Positions 53,680 to 63,376 of a stretch of 64,000 bases of DNA are shown here, one piece after another. This stretch comes from Taibaiella sp. Its GTDB lineage: Bacteria; Bacteroidota; Bacteroidia; Chitinophagales; Chitinophagaceae. Each line of letters starts with the position of its first letter. Within the stretch, counting starts at the first letter, position 1. The notes under the pieces are model-generated. The model was not told where the DNA came from. It saw nothing but the letters and a program-made list of their open reading frames with translations, and ran no database searches. The stretch spans positions 62,001 through 126,000 of the forward strand of contig JAHBTQ010000004.1 in assembly GCA_019638495.1 (NCBI GenBank), given 5' to 3'. Both the position numbers and the translations under genes were made by a program.

Positions 53680-56600
53680 TTACCTTAATAATGTCACGTT
53701 TCCTTGCTTCCTTACAATTTTCCCACTCTGTGTCTGGGCTTCTACCTGGTACACAAACACACCAACGGGCTGTGGAACACCTTTGTACACTCCGTTCCAG
53801 CCTTCATTGATGTCTTTTGTTTCAAAAACAAGGTTTCCCCAACGGTTGAAAATACGGAAATAATTCAAAGTAGCAATACCACGCTTTATAATTTTAAATT
53901 CGTCATTGACTCCTCTTCCCGGTGCAAACGCGTTCGGCAAGTCTATTATTGCCCCATCGTTCACATTAATCAAAATTGAATCTCTGGCACTACAGCCATA
54001 TTCCGTAACACCTATCACCTTGTACCATGTGCTCACTTCCGGGCTGGCTATCGGGTTAGCAATATACTTTCCGCTCAGTGCGCCGGATGGCGTCCAGGTG
54101 AAGTGTGTGCAATTAGTCTGAGGGTTAATCTCATAGCTTTCTCCCGGGTAAATTGTAACGGAATCCGGCATATTGAACACCGCACCTGGGTAGACGGTTG
54201 CAGTGTAGTAGAGAGTATCCTTACACCCGTCTGCGCTCGTAGCTATTATGGAATAGGACTGCGTCGTTATCGGGTGAATCACCGGTGCTGCTGCCGTAGC
54301 GCTGCTCAGGTACATGGAAGGCAACCACTGATATGACACACCACCCCGAGGAGCCAGCACAGCACTATCGTGCGGACAAAACGTAGTCTTAGCCTCAAGA
54401 GTTGCGAAGTTTCCAGGCAAAACAATTATCTGTGCGGTATCGGAGCCGATACAGCCGGCAGGCGTCGTCACAGTCAGTGCCACCTGGCCCGTAGCCCCAC
54501 CCGTCAAGATAACATTTGGCTCGTCTGAGACATTCAAATACGTTGACGGAGTCCATGAGTAGGCATAGTGCTCATACCAACCCGGTGTTACGCCCGACTT
54601 TATCCTGATAGTGTCAGCCTCGCACACAAACCTGTTACCACCAATAAATACATTGGGAATCGGCTGCACATCAATCATCACAGAATCATAGAACGACGGA
54701 CAGAGATGGAAAGAAACCCTCACTTTGTAAAGTGCAGAAGTGTCCGGTGTAATAAGTGGTGCTACCACATTTGATATAGCTATACCTGAGGTAGGCAACC
54801 ACTGATACTGAAAGAGCGGATGACCGGTAGCGCGTATCTGAACAGCCTTTCCACGGCAAATAGCAGTGTCCGGCGATACAAGCGATATTGTGTTGGGCAA
54901 CACGTAAAGATTGATAATATCGTTAACTGCACACCCTACTGCATGTGGCTGCACAGTTACAGTATATACGTACGCTCCATCCAGGGTCGGTGATATGGTA
55001 GGGTTAGGAATAGTGTCATTACTTACATAGGTAGCCGGCGTCCAGCGATAGCTGTAGTAGCCCTCGCCCACACCGGTGGCCCAAGGCACCGTTAAATCAA
55101 CCGAATGCGTCATAGGGATGCAGATAGTATCATATCGTATTATAAGCGGCGCAGGCGTGTCTACCTCGATATGAAAACCGTGTACCATATCAGGGCAGTG
55201 CGCATAAGATGCTGTAAGCGTATAAGATCCGCTAATAGTAGGTGTTATGACGGGCTCCTTAATGTACGGGTCTGAAATGTCAGCCGGCGGTGTCCACCGA
55301 TAGTTAAATTCTGAAGTTCCGTTTACTCGCGTCTGAACAAATTCCCCTATACATATTGCAGTGTCGGGATTAAGCAGAATGAAGTCGTTTGGTACAGTAT
55401 GTACAGTTATCTCCTTTGTAGAAGCACATGCAGGCAGCAAAGTTGGATGCACCGTTACCGTGTAGGTAATGTCGCCCAATATCGTTGGGGTAACCGTTGT
55501 CGCCGGAGCAAGCGTTGTACTCAATCCTAATCCGGGAGACCAGGCATAAGTATACGCAACGCCCGGAGGAGGTGTTGTATAAACATTCAGTGGCACCGGT
55601 ATACCCAGGCAGGTCTTCACCAGCGCTGAATCTATGGTAAGATCAGGATTGGGGAACATTGATACCGTCACCGATTTGATTTGTGGGGTGCAACCTAAGA
55701 CTGCAGGCGCGGTAGCCGTAAGAATATAGGTTGTGGTTATGGTAGGGGTAGTTGCGGTATATAGTGAACCCGGTGATACTACAGCTGTAGTTGGCGTCCA
55801 TTCATATGTGAGAATGCCTGTAAAATCCGGATCGCCTACGGCCCTCAGCGTAATTGTCTGTCCCGCACAGATCGCCGTATCCGGAGTAAGGATATGGAAG
55901 TTGAATGAGTCCATAATGGTGAGGCTCGCCGATCCGCCCGGCGATAATGCACCCGTACAAGGATCTGCATTCAATATCTGAATTGTGACAATTTTCGGGC
56001 CGGCAGGCGGCACCGGCAAGGTGTTAATATCCAATATTGTGAACGTGTCGGTCACCGGAATGATCACACTATCGGGGATGGTAGCGTAATCATAACCATT
56101 TACGGCCGAGCCCAGGATGTTGTAATGTATAACAAATGGGGTAGCTCTCCTTGACGGTATTGTAAAAATAAAATTACCAGGACCGCATCCGCGAATGCAA
56201 TAAGGCAAACCACTTGTACCGGTGGCGGTAATAGCAGTAGCAGTCGTAGATGTAAGGCTACCTCCTTTTATAAATACGGCCGAGTTATAGGCATTATCGA
56301 CTACGTCGGCTACACCCAGTTTCAGGTGATAAGTGTCGCAGGGGCTTACTGCTGCAATAGCCGTAAGCACTGTTGTCTTCCCGTCAAAGACCAACATCGT
56401 ACTAGCCGAGTTATCAATATAATACATATTGAACGGAGAACCCGGACCTAACGCATTGCAGGTAGCTATGGGATAAGTGGTACCCGTGGGTGCAGAATTC
56501 ACACTATTAATACATACAGGAATATTCGTCCCCGGCACCCGTGCTATGTTGTATGGGGTAGAATAAGTAGTAAGAGGGTCAGTAACACCTCCAGATATCA

Positions 56601-57102
56601 GGAATCCGAATACGTCATTGAAAGACGAACATGCGAATTCCGGGTACTCTTCTGAAGCAAATACATAATCAAATTTCACAGTGTCACCTGCTGCCTTAAA
56701 GTCAAATTCCAGTACACAGGCGTCATTTGTCGGGTCTCCACCTATCAGCGCCGAGAGATCTGCATCAGATAATGATGGGGTAAAGAAAGAAGACTCGGTT
56801 GGGCCTGTTGCGGCAGCAGTCATTAGCGACACGTCTCCGCTTTCCAGTGTTATACCCGAGGAAACGCCAATCGGATCCGTAGCACCGGTTGTAAATATGG
56901 CATTACCGGACGCATTACAATTTAGCACAGGATTCAGAACAATAACTCCCGTACCGGTAAGCGCTGTGGCTAGTGCCGACGCGGATGCTCCGGGCGTAAG
57001 CGTGATCTGTGCGCGGGTTTCCGGCGAAAATATAAGGAGCAATGCAAAAAAAGACAAGCTCAAAAAACTTCCTGCACGGCCTAAAGGTCTATTCCGATTC
57101 AT
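53680..57102 (-). CDS. SprB-like surface adhesin with T9SS type B sorting domain
   Basis: 1140 residues. Signal peptide (1-32), a choice-of-anchor L domain (about 35-290, with FDYVFASEEYPEFACSSFNDVFGFLI), then repeated beta-sandwich modules of about 75-90 residues, each with a Cys-containing PDTAIC-x-G start and a W-T-P core, in at least seven copies. The C-terminal about 85 residues are the gliding-motility type B sorting domain (NAFAPGRGVNDEFKI, FRIFNRWGNLVFE, WNGVYKGVPQPVGVFVYQV). Predicted to be exported by the T9SS with the PorP/SprF protein and displayed on the surface as an adhesin. Confidence 0.9.
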   Translation of the reverse strand: MNRNRPLGRAGSFLSLSFFALLLIFSPETRAQITLTPGASASALATALTGTGVIVLNPVLNCNASGNAIFTTGATDPIGVSSGITLESGDVSLMTAAATGPTESSFFTPSLSDADLSALIGGDPTNDACVLEFDFKAAGDTVKFDYVFASEEYPEFACSSFNDVFGFLISGGVTDPLTTYSTPYNIARVPGTNIPVCINSVNSAPTGTTYPIATCNALGPGSPFNMYYIDNSASTMLVFDGKTTVLTAIAAVSPCDTYHLKLGVADVVDNAYNSAVFIKGGSLTSTTATAITATGTSGLPYCIRGCGPGNFIFTIPSRRATPFVIHYNILGSAVNGYDYATIPDSVIIPVTDTFTILDINTLPVPPAGPKIVTIQILNADPCTGALSPGGSASLTIMDSFNFHILTPDTAICAGQTITLRAVGDPDFTGILTYEWTPTTAVVSPGSLYTATTPTITTTYILTATAPAVLGCTPQIKSVTVSMFPNPDLTIDSALVKTCLGIPVPLNVYTTPPPGVAYTYAWSPGLGLSTTLAPATTVTPTILGDITYTVTVHPTLLPACASTKEITVHTVPNDFILLNPDTAICIGEFVQTRVNGTSEFNYRWTPPADISDPYIKEPVITPTISGSYTLTASYAHCPDMVHGFHIEVDTPAPLIIRYDTICIPMTHSVDLTVPWATGVGEGYYSYRWTPATYVSNDTIPNPTISPTLDGAYVYTVTVQPHAVGCAVNDIINLYVLPNTISLVSPDTAICRGKAVQIRATGHPLFQYQWLPTSGIAISNVVAPLITPDTSALYKVRVSFHLCPSFYDSVMIDVQPIPNVFIGGNRFVCEADTIRIKSGVTPGWYEHYAYSWTPSTYLNVSDEPNVILTGGATGQVALTVTTPAGCIGSDTAQIIVLPGNFATLEAKTTFCPHDSAVLAPRGGVSYQWLPSMYLSSATAAAPVIHPITTQSYSIIATSADGCKDTLYYTATVYPGAVFNMPDSVTIYPGESYEINPQTNCTHFTWTPSGALSGKYIANPIASPEVSTWYKVIGVTEYGCSARDSILINVNDGAIIDLPNAFAPGRGVNDEFKIIKRGIATLNYFRIFNRWGNLVFETKDINEGWNGVYKGVPQPVGVFVYQVEAQTQSGKIVRKQGNVTLLR

Positions 57103-57162
57103 GTAAATACGTACTACTAATTATCAGACAATAAAATCTCCGCAAACGTTTGGTAAACGTCT

Positions 57163-57170
57163 CAAATTTA
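57163..57170 (-). promoter_or_regulatory. Probable -7 promoter element of the adhesin-PorP operon
   Basis: Minus strand TAAATTTG, exact TAnnTTTG, 60 bp before the adhesin ATG. Between them is a small inverted repeat (CGTTT/AAACG, 57148-57160). Confidence 0.45.
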
Positions 57171-57277
57171 CATTCAAAAATATGAATGCATCTTGATAAG
57201 TCACTTAGAAATTCGGGATTCCCGGTGCGACCACACGTCATTACGCTCAAAAGATAGAAAATAGTTGCTTGCAGCAA

Positions 57278-57310
57278 AAGGGGCTATCCCATTTACGGAA
57301 CAGCCCCCTT
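57278..57310 (-). terminator. Probable terminator after the mosaic adhesin
   Basis: Imperfect stem around AAGGGGCT / AGCCCCCTT, with TTTTGCTG after it on the minus strand, 31 bp past the stop codon. Confidence 0.6.
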
Positions 57311-57340
57311 CGAAACACATATAAAAAATTAAAAATCGAC

Positions 57341-60300
57341 CTACGGCTCGTACACCAACCTCACACTCTGCACACTACCGTCAGTGCCATTGAAACGGCA
57401 CAGGTAAGTGCCTGCTGCCATGTTCGTTGGCATGTTTATCGCGTTTACGCCTTCCGTCAGTTCGCTCATAGCAGCTACTTTGCCATCCACTGTGTATATA
57501 GTGAATGTTCCCGCTACGCCGGTGCTCACAGAAAGTGATCCATGACTCGGATTCGGGAACACGCTGAACAGGGTCACCGCTTCCTCTGTCATACCCGCAG
57601 GGCGCGATGCTGCACCCGTAACTGTGATACCCTTCGTGTTCGCACAACCTGCTAACGTATAGCTGATTGTCGCTGAACCTGCAGCAACACCCGTCACAAC
57701 ACCATAGCCGCTGATGGCTGCTGTAGCCGCTGAACTGCTACCCCACGAGCCACCTGTTGGTGATCCTGTCATCGTCGTCGTTGCACCTACGCTCACCTCA
57801 TCCGCTCCCGTGATGATCGGCTGTGGCTTGATCAGGATAGCGCGCGATTTTGTACAGCCGGCGCTTGTTGCATATGTAATGTACACGTACGTGTTAGAGC
57901 CACCCATCAGCACTCCCGTTACAACGCCTGTGCTACCATCTACTACAGCTACCGATGTATTGGAGCTGCTCCATGTACCGCCGCTCACTGCATTTGTAAG
58001 CGTCACTGCTCCATCTGCTCCCGAACACATATTTGTTCCGCCACCCAGGATGTTTGGAAGGGCCGCATTATTCGTGATCGACTTCGTCGTGTAGCAGCCG
58101 GCTCCTACCTTGTAGGTGATCACGGCTGTGCCCAGTGTAGCGCCGCCTGTTGCAATACCTGTGTAGGTCGCAACGCTCACCTTTGTGGTTGCATTGCTGC
58201 TCCATGTACCGCCTGCTGTAGCATCAGTAAGTGTTATGGTTCCTGTAGAGCATACTATATCGTCGCCTGCTATGTCTGCAACTGCAGCATTTACAGTCAC
58301 CGCATAGATCCTTGAGCAGCCCGCTGCATTGCTGTAGCTGATGTTTGCTACGCCCGCTGAGATACCAGCTACTGTTGCTGTGCTCGCCGTAGTCGCTGTA
58401 ATGGATGCCGTTCCTGCTGCTGAGGTGCTCCACGTAGAGCCGCTGCTCGCCGCTGACAGAACTACACTGTTACCTACACACACAATAGAGGTACCGGTGA
58501 TACCGCCCGGAAGCGCTGTTACTGTTACTGCCTTCAGCACATAGCAACCGTTGCTCAGTGTATACTTGATGTAAGTGCCACCCGCTGCACGGCCTGTTGC
58601 TGTGCCCGTTGTGCCATTGATAGAACCTACTGTTGGTGACGTGCTCGCCCATGCACCACCTGTTGGTGTGCTCATGTATGTCTCATCTGCTCCCACGCAC
58701 AGCGTAGATGCACCCGTAATGGCTGTAGGCGCTTCGTTCACAGTTACATTCCTTGTAGAGAAACATCCCGTAGCTGTTGCTGTGAACGTGATGTCTGCAT
58801 TTCCTGCAGCAACGCCCGATACCACGCCCGATGATGAACCTACCGTAGCTACGCTACCATTGCTGCTGCTCCATACTGCTGTTGTGCCTGTTGCACCGGT
58901 CAGCGTTGTATTCGATCCGGCACATACCGATGCGGTACCGGTAATAGCCGTTGGATTGTTGTATACATAGATAGTCTTCACTGCATAGCAGCCAGTGCTG
59001 ATGTTGTAGGTGATCGTTGCGCTACCAGCAAGTACACCGGTTACTACGCCCGAAGCATCCACACTCGCCACCGCTGCGTTGCTGCTGGTCCATGTGCCAC
59101 CACCTACTGCATGGGTAAACGTTGTCGTGTATGTCTTACATACGCTTGCAGCACCACTGATAGCTGCCGGTACGCTTACTGTTACCACCGAAGTAGTGTA
59201 GCATGTAGCGCTCGTGCGGTAGGTGATGGTAGAAGTACCTGCAGAAGAACCCGTAGCAATACCTGTGCTGCTACCTACGGTAGCAACTGTTGTAGTGCTG
59301 CTGCTCCATGTGCCGCCGCCACCGCCGGTCAGCGTGCTTGTGCCGCCTATACAGATATCAAGCGTACCGCCGATTGATGCAGGAGGTGCCGCTACAGTCA
59401 CATTCACTGTCTGAACACAGCCACCCGGATAGCTGTAGCTGATCGTTGCTCCGCCTACGGCGATACCGCTGATTGTTGCATATGACGCAACACCCGTTAC
59501 TGTTGTGCTCGTTACATCTGCCGTTCCTGTTGCCGATGAACTCCACGTGCCACCCGTAGAGGTGCAGGACAAAGTAGTCGTTGCTCCCTCACACAGCGTC
59601 GTAGTACCGCTGATAGCCGCAGGCATGCCACCTACAGTCACCACTTTGGTAGCAGCACAGCCGGTACCCAGTGCATATGATATAGTCGCCGTGCCTGATG
59701 ACATACCTGTTACAGCGCCGCTGCCATCCACAGTTGCCTTTGCAGTGTTGCTGCTGCTCCATGCGCCACCACCGGTGCTGCATGCAAGCGCAAGCGTGCT
59801 GCCCATACAAACCTCACTACCGCCTGTAATAGACGCAGGCACAGGGTTAACAGACGCTGTAGCAGTTGTAAAGCAATAGCCATAGTTAACCGTAACCGGG
59901 ACTGTACCCGCTGCTATACCCAGCATAGCGCCCGACGTAGAGTTGATGAATGCTGTCGCAGAATCAGGTGTCACCCACGTAGCTCCCGGATAACCCGGTA
60001 CACTCAACGTGCTTACTGAACCCACGCACGTGGTAAGGCTACCTGCAATGCTCAGTACAATGTTTGAAGTATATACACTCGTAGACGTATTACAGCCAGA
60101 GTTTACCGAATAAGTAACCGTCGTATAACCACCTGGGTGAATACCGGTTACAACACCCGTTGTCGGGTCCACAGAACCATAATAAGTCGAAGAAGTGCTC
60201 CATGTACCGCCTGCCATAGAATCGTCCAGGTCGGTAGTAGTGCCGATACATACATTCGTAGTACCGGTAATAACCGGCATCGGAGGATTAACGTCGATCT

Positions 60301-63010
60301 CGCTTACCGTAAAGCAGCCTGTGCCCAGTGCATACGTAATGTTCACCGTACCCGCCGCTACTCCTGTTACTACACCGCTCAGAGAGCCTACAGTTGCTAT
60401 AGATGTGTTACTGCTGCTCCATGTACCACCGCTAACTGCATTAGAAAGGGTGATGCCGCCGCCTGCACAGGTAAAGGTCTGACCCGTGCTGGCAGGAGGA
60501 GTGCTATTAACTGAAACAGTCACAGTCGCTGTGTTGCTGCAACCATTCGTGTTTGTGCCCGTTACAGTGTACGTGGTAGTAGACGTCGGACTCGCAGAAA
60601 CGCTAGCTCCGGTTGTCGAGGACAGACCTGTAGAAGGCGACCAGGAATAAGTAGTGGCCCCTGTCGCTGTAAGCGTCGTAGATGAGCCTGTGCAAATAGT
60701 TACGCCTGATCCAGCACTAACTGATGGAAGGGCGTTAACTGTTACAACGGTTGTCTTGTAACAGCCTTCCGGCAAGATATAAGACACTACAGATGTACCA
60801 GCAGTAACCCCTGTAACAACTCCTGAAGTAGAGCCTACTGTTACATTTCCGTTGCTACTGCTCCATGTTCCGCCGCTGGTAGCATTAACCATTGTAGCAG
60901 AGCTGCCTGCACAAACCGCTACACTAGTCGCTGACAACTTTACTGTGCGGCAAGAATGACTAAGTACATAAATATCGCCCGATGAAGAAACGGTAGAAGA
61001 TAACGGAGAAAGAAATACAGACGTTGCAGAAGCCCCGTCTGACAGTGCGGCAGAGCCACCTCCGCCTATGACGCTCAATACACCGGAAGTATTAACCTTG
61101 AGCAAACGGTCTGGAACAGAAATATACAAGTTGCCGTCTCCATCCACAGAAACATCGCGAGGATAGTATAGCGGAGTAGCAGTAGCCAATGCACCCGGCG
61201 CATAAACATAGTCCCAGGCACCAACAGTTCCTGTACCGGCTACTGTGCTGATAATACCGGAAGTATTGATTTTGCGAACAACATAATTGTCCCTATCCGC
61301 AAAATACACATTACCTGCCGCATCTACTGCCATACCTACAGGGTTATTTAACTGCGCCGCCGTGGCCGCACCGCCATCACCCGTATAACCCTGCGTGTGA
61401 GCGTTACCTGCAATTGTACTTATCACACCTGTTGCGCCGTTCACTTTGCGAATGGAATGACCACCCTGCTCAGAAATGTACATGTTACCAGAACCATCAA
61501 AAGCCACACCAGCCGGAATCTGGAGAGCAGCAGCCGTCGCCTGGCCACCATCGCCCGCACTGGTATAACTACCATTACCAGCTACGGTAGTAATGATTCC
61601 GGTCGCCGCGTTTATCTTACGAATACGCCTGCCAGCCCACTCTGCCACATAAACATTATTACTGCCGTCAACTGCTATACCCATCGGCAAGTCTACGCCT
61701 GCTGCAGTTGCTGCGCCACCATCGCCTGACGAAGACGAGGAGCCATTTCCTGCAATAGTCGTCATCGTGCCACTTGTACTTATTTTACGAACACGATAAT
61801 TGTACGCATCAGCAACATAGATGTTTCCACTACCGTCCATCACGAGTCTGGTAGGTTGATTCATTTGCGCTGCAGTCGCCGGACCGTCTCCATTATATCC
61901 GTTAGAAAGACCTACGCCGGAAATGGTGGTCACAGAAAGTACTGAGGATCCGGGCACTGTAATACTAGCTGGCACCGGGTTTACCGTGACGGTAACAGTG
62001 CTAACGCCAGAACAACCTGAACTTGTGCCTGTTACAGTATATGTAGTGGTAGTCGTCGGGCTCGCACTCACACTAACTCCTGTAGTTGCCGAAAGACCTG
62101 TTGATGGTGCCCAGGAATAAGTGGTAGCACCGCTAGCAGTTAGCGTAGCAGCAGCACCGAGACAAATTGCTCCACCACCGGTCGTAACGACCGTCGGTGT
62201 TGTGCAGGTTGACGTAATCACTACATATCCATTACCACTCTGGTAGCCCTGAGTATGCGTAACACCGGTCACCAGCGTTGGATCAGTGTAGGAGCTTCCG
62301 CCGCCGCCGCCGCCGGCTGTGCTACCACCGCCGCCATAATAGCCGCCGCCGCCGCCGGCGCCGCCATAACTACCATCATATTTCCCTGCATCACCTCCTT
62401 TACCTAAAGTGCCATTAGAACCAAGGACGCCAATCGTACTATAAGTGGAACGAACCCCTCCAGCCGATTGCTTACCTCCCTGTGCACTGTAGAAAGATGC
62501 AAGAGCATACTCAGCGGTCAGTCCACCGCCTGCGCCGCCTCCTATAGCACTACCACCGCCGCCTGCACCTGCCACTACTACCCTATGGGTCAGTGTAGTT
62601 CCACCGATGCGAATATCTGATGCGCTACCGCCATCTCCTCCATAATTTGCCGCTGAATTTTGATGTACCCCACCTCCCGCATCGCCTGTGATTATACCTT
62701 TACCACCAACATTTATGTAGAGCACCTGCCCGGCTGTTACCGAAAGGCTGCATTGTACACGTCCACCTAGCCCTCCTGCAAAGATAATGCTTGGAAGTTG
62801 CCCACCGTCACCACCTTGACCTCCAGTCATATCAATAGCTAAAGTGCCCGTCGATGCAACCGTATACGTCTGCACACTACCTGTATAGCTAAAAGTGGTA
62901 GATTGTGCGTTCGCACCGGTTCCAACGCAAACAAATAGCGAAGCAAGCAAACACATGATCCTGTTCATGCTATGATACGCACGCAGTCCCAACTGCCTTT
63001 CTCGGTTCAT
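57341..63010 (-). CDS. Very large mosaic adhesin with Gly-rich, NHL and Ig-like domains
   Basis: 1889 residues from the ATG at 63010, chosen because its start MNRERQLG matches MNRNRPLG of the adjacent adhesin and leaves a usable signal peptide; the frame is open to 63097. Domains in order: a glycine-rich domain resembling the ALK/LTK type (DNA about 62900-62200); one PKD-like module (SWAPSTGLSATTG); an NHL beta-propeller of about six blades (61980-60930, GDGGAATAA and DGSGNIYVAD repeats); then a second PKD-like module, about fourteen Big2-like Ig repeats (GGTWSSSN-x-TGV-AG-ITY cores, 60930-57650); and a T9SS type A sorting domain (LFSVFPNPSHGSLSV). Predicted surface adhesin; no enzyme motif. 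Confidence 0.9.
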   Translation of the reverse strand: MNRERQLGLRAYHSMNRIMCLLASLFVCVGTGANAQSTTFSYTGSVQTYTVASTGTLAIDMTGGQGGDGGQLPSIIFAGGLGGRVQCSLSVTAGQVLYINVGGKGIITGDAGGGVHQNSAANYGGDGGSASDIRIGGTTLTHRVVVAGAGGGGSAIGGGAGGGLTAEYALASFYSAQGGKQSAGGVRSTYSTIGVLGSNGTLGKGGDAGKYDGSYGGAGGGGGYYGGGGSTAGGGGGGSSYTDPTLVTGVTHTQGYQSGNGYVVITSTCTTPTVVTTGGGAICLGAAATLTASGATTYSWAPSTGLSATTGVSVSASPTTTTTYTVTGTSSGCSGVSTVTVTVNPVPASITVPGSSVLSVTTISGVGLSNGYNGDGPATAAQMNQPTRLVMDGSGNIYVADAYNYRVRKISTSGTMTTIAGNGSSSSSGDGGAATAAGVDLPMGIAVDGSNNVYVAEWAGRRIRKINAATGIITTVAGNGSYTSAGDGGQATAAALQIPAGVAFDGSGNMYISEQGGHSIRKVNGATGVISTIAGNAHTQGYTGDGGAATAAQLNNPVGMAVDAAGNVYFADRDNYVVRKINTSGIISTVAGTGTVGAWDYVYAPGALATATPLYYPRDVSVDGDGNLYISVPDRLLKVNTSGVLSVIGGGGSAALSDGASATSVFLSPLSSTVSSSGDIYVLSHSCRTVKLSATSVAVCAGSSATMVNATSGGTWSSSNGNVTVGSTSGVVTGVTAGTSVVSYILPEGCYKTTVVTVNALPSVSAGSGVTICTGSSTTLTATGATTYSWSPSTGLSSTTGASVSASPTSTTTYTVTGTNTNGCSNTATVTVSVNSTPPASTGQTFTCAGGGITLSNAVSGGTWSSSNTSIATVGSLSGVVTGVAAGTVNITYALGTGCFTVSEIDVNPPMPVITGTTNVCIGTTTDLDDSMAGGTWSTSSTYYGSVDPTTGVVTGIHPGGYTTVTYSVNSGCNTSTSVYTSNIVLSIAGSLTTCVGSVSTLSVPGYPGATWVTPDSATAFINSTSGAMLGIAAGTVPVTVNYGYCFTTATASVNPVPASITGGSEVCMGSTLALACSTGGGAWSSSNTAKATVDGSGAVTGMSSGTATISYALGTGCAATKVVTVGGMPAAISGTTTLCEGATTTLSCTSTGGTWSSSATGTADVTSTTVTGVASYATISGIAVGGATISYSYPGGCVQTVNVTVAAPPASIGGTLDICIGGTSTLTGGGGGTWSSSTTTVATVGSSTGIATGSSAGTSTITYRTSATCYTTSVVTVSVPAAISGAASVCKTYTTTFTHAVGGGTWTSSNAAVASVDASGVVTGVLAGSATITYNISTGCYAVKTIYVYNNPTAITGTASVCAGSNTTLTGATGTTAVWSSSNGSVATVGSSSGVVSGVAAGNADITFTATATGCFSTRNVTVNEAPTAITGASTLCVGADETYMSTPTGGAWASTSPTVGSINGTTGTATGRAAGGTYIKYTLSNGCYVLKAVTVTALPGGITGTSIVCVGNSVVLSAASSGSTWSTSAAGTASITATTASTATVAGISAGVANISYSNAAGCSRIYAVTVNAAVADIAGDDIVCSTGTITLTDATAGGTWSSNATTKVSVATYTGIATGGATLGTAVITYKVGAGCYTTKSITNNAALPNILGGGTNMCSGADGAVTLTNAVSGGTWSSSNTSVAVVDGSTGVVTGVLMGGSNTYVYITYATSAGCTKSRAILIKPQPIITGADEVSVGATTTMTGSPTGGSWGSSSAATAAISGYGVVTGVAAGSATISYTLAGCANTKGITVTGAASRPAGMTEEAVTLFSVFPNPSHGSLSVSTGVAGTFTIYTVDGKVAAMSELTEGVNAINMPTNMAAGTYLCRFNGTDGSVQSVRLVYEP
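62290..62370. repeat. GCC/CCG-rich tracts coding for polyglycine
   Basis: Runs such as CCGCCGCCGCCGCCGG inside the mosaic adhesin code for glycine clusters in the Gly-rich domain. Slippage would change length by whole codons, so it would keep the frame. Confidence 0.7.
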
Positions 63011-63376
63011 GGGCAACCGCGATGGCGATTCCTTACGACCTATTATCCGGCTCAATGCCGATAGTTGTCTTTGTTTCATTTGGTAGTTATTATTCATGCT
63101 TTTCGTGTTTTGTATATATCAAATCGACTTGCTCCGGGTTTACCGAAACAGCAATGGGGTGTGAAACACGTATCACCATACACGAAAATCTCCGCCTCAG
63201 CGACCGCTAATGGATGAATATTGTTTCAACAAGAGGTAACTCCGTCTTCAGGGAAATGGGATATCGATCTCAAATCTAAAAACAGGCCATAACACAATTT
63301 GTAAAATGTTACGAAGGATGCGTAGTTTGTTGCGAGCGCCCTCTTTTCTGCAATGGACTTACTTAGCTCACCCCCT

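Noticed and set aside
57650..60930. Regularly spaced short repeats that could look like a CRISPR array
   Set aside because: The repeats are in frame, vary in sequence and code for Big2-like Ig modules (GGTWSSSN cores); spacing is about 220-240 bp, not CRISPR-like.
57714..62120. Several open frames on the + strand opposite the mosaic adhesin
   Set aside because: They are antisense shadows of Ser/Thr/Gly/Val-rich repeats with low-complexity translations and no family likeness.
63100..63188. 9-bp inverted repeat (TTTTCGTGT / ACACGAAAA) upstream of the mosaic adhesin
   Set aside because: Arms are 71 bp apart and AT-rich; too weak to call an operator or attachment site.
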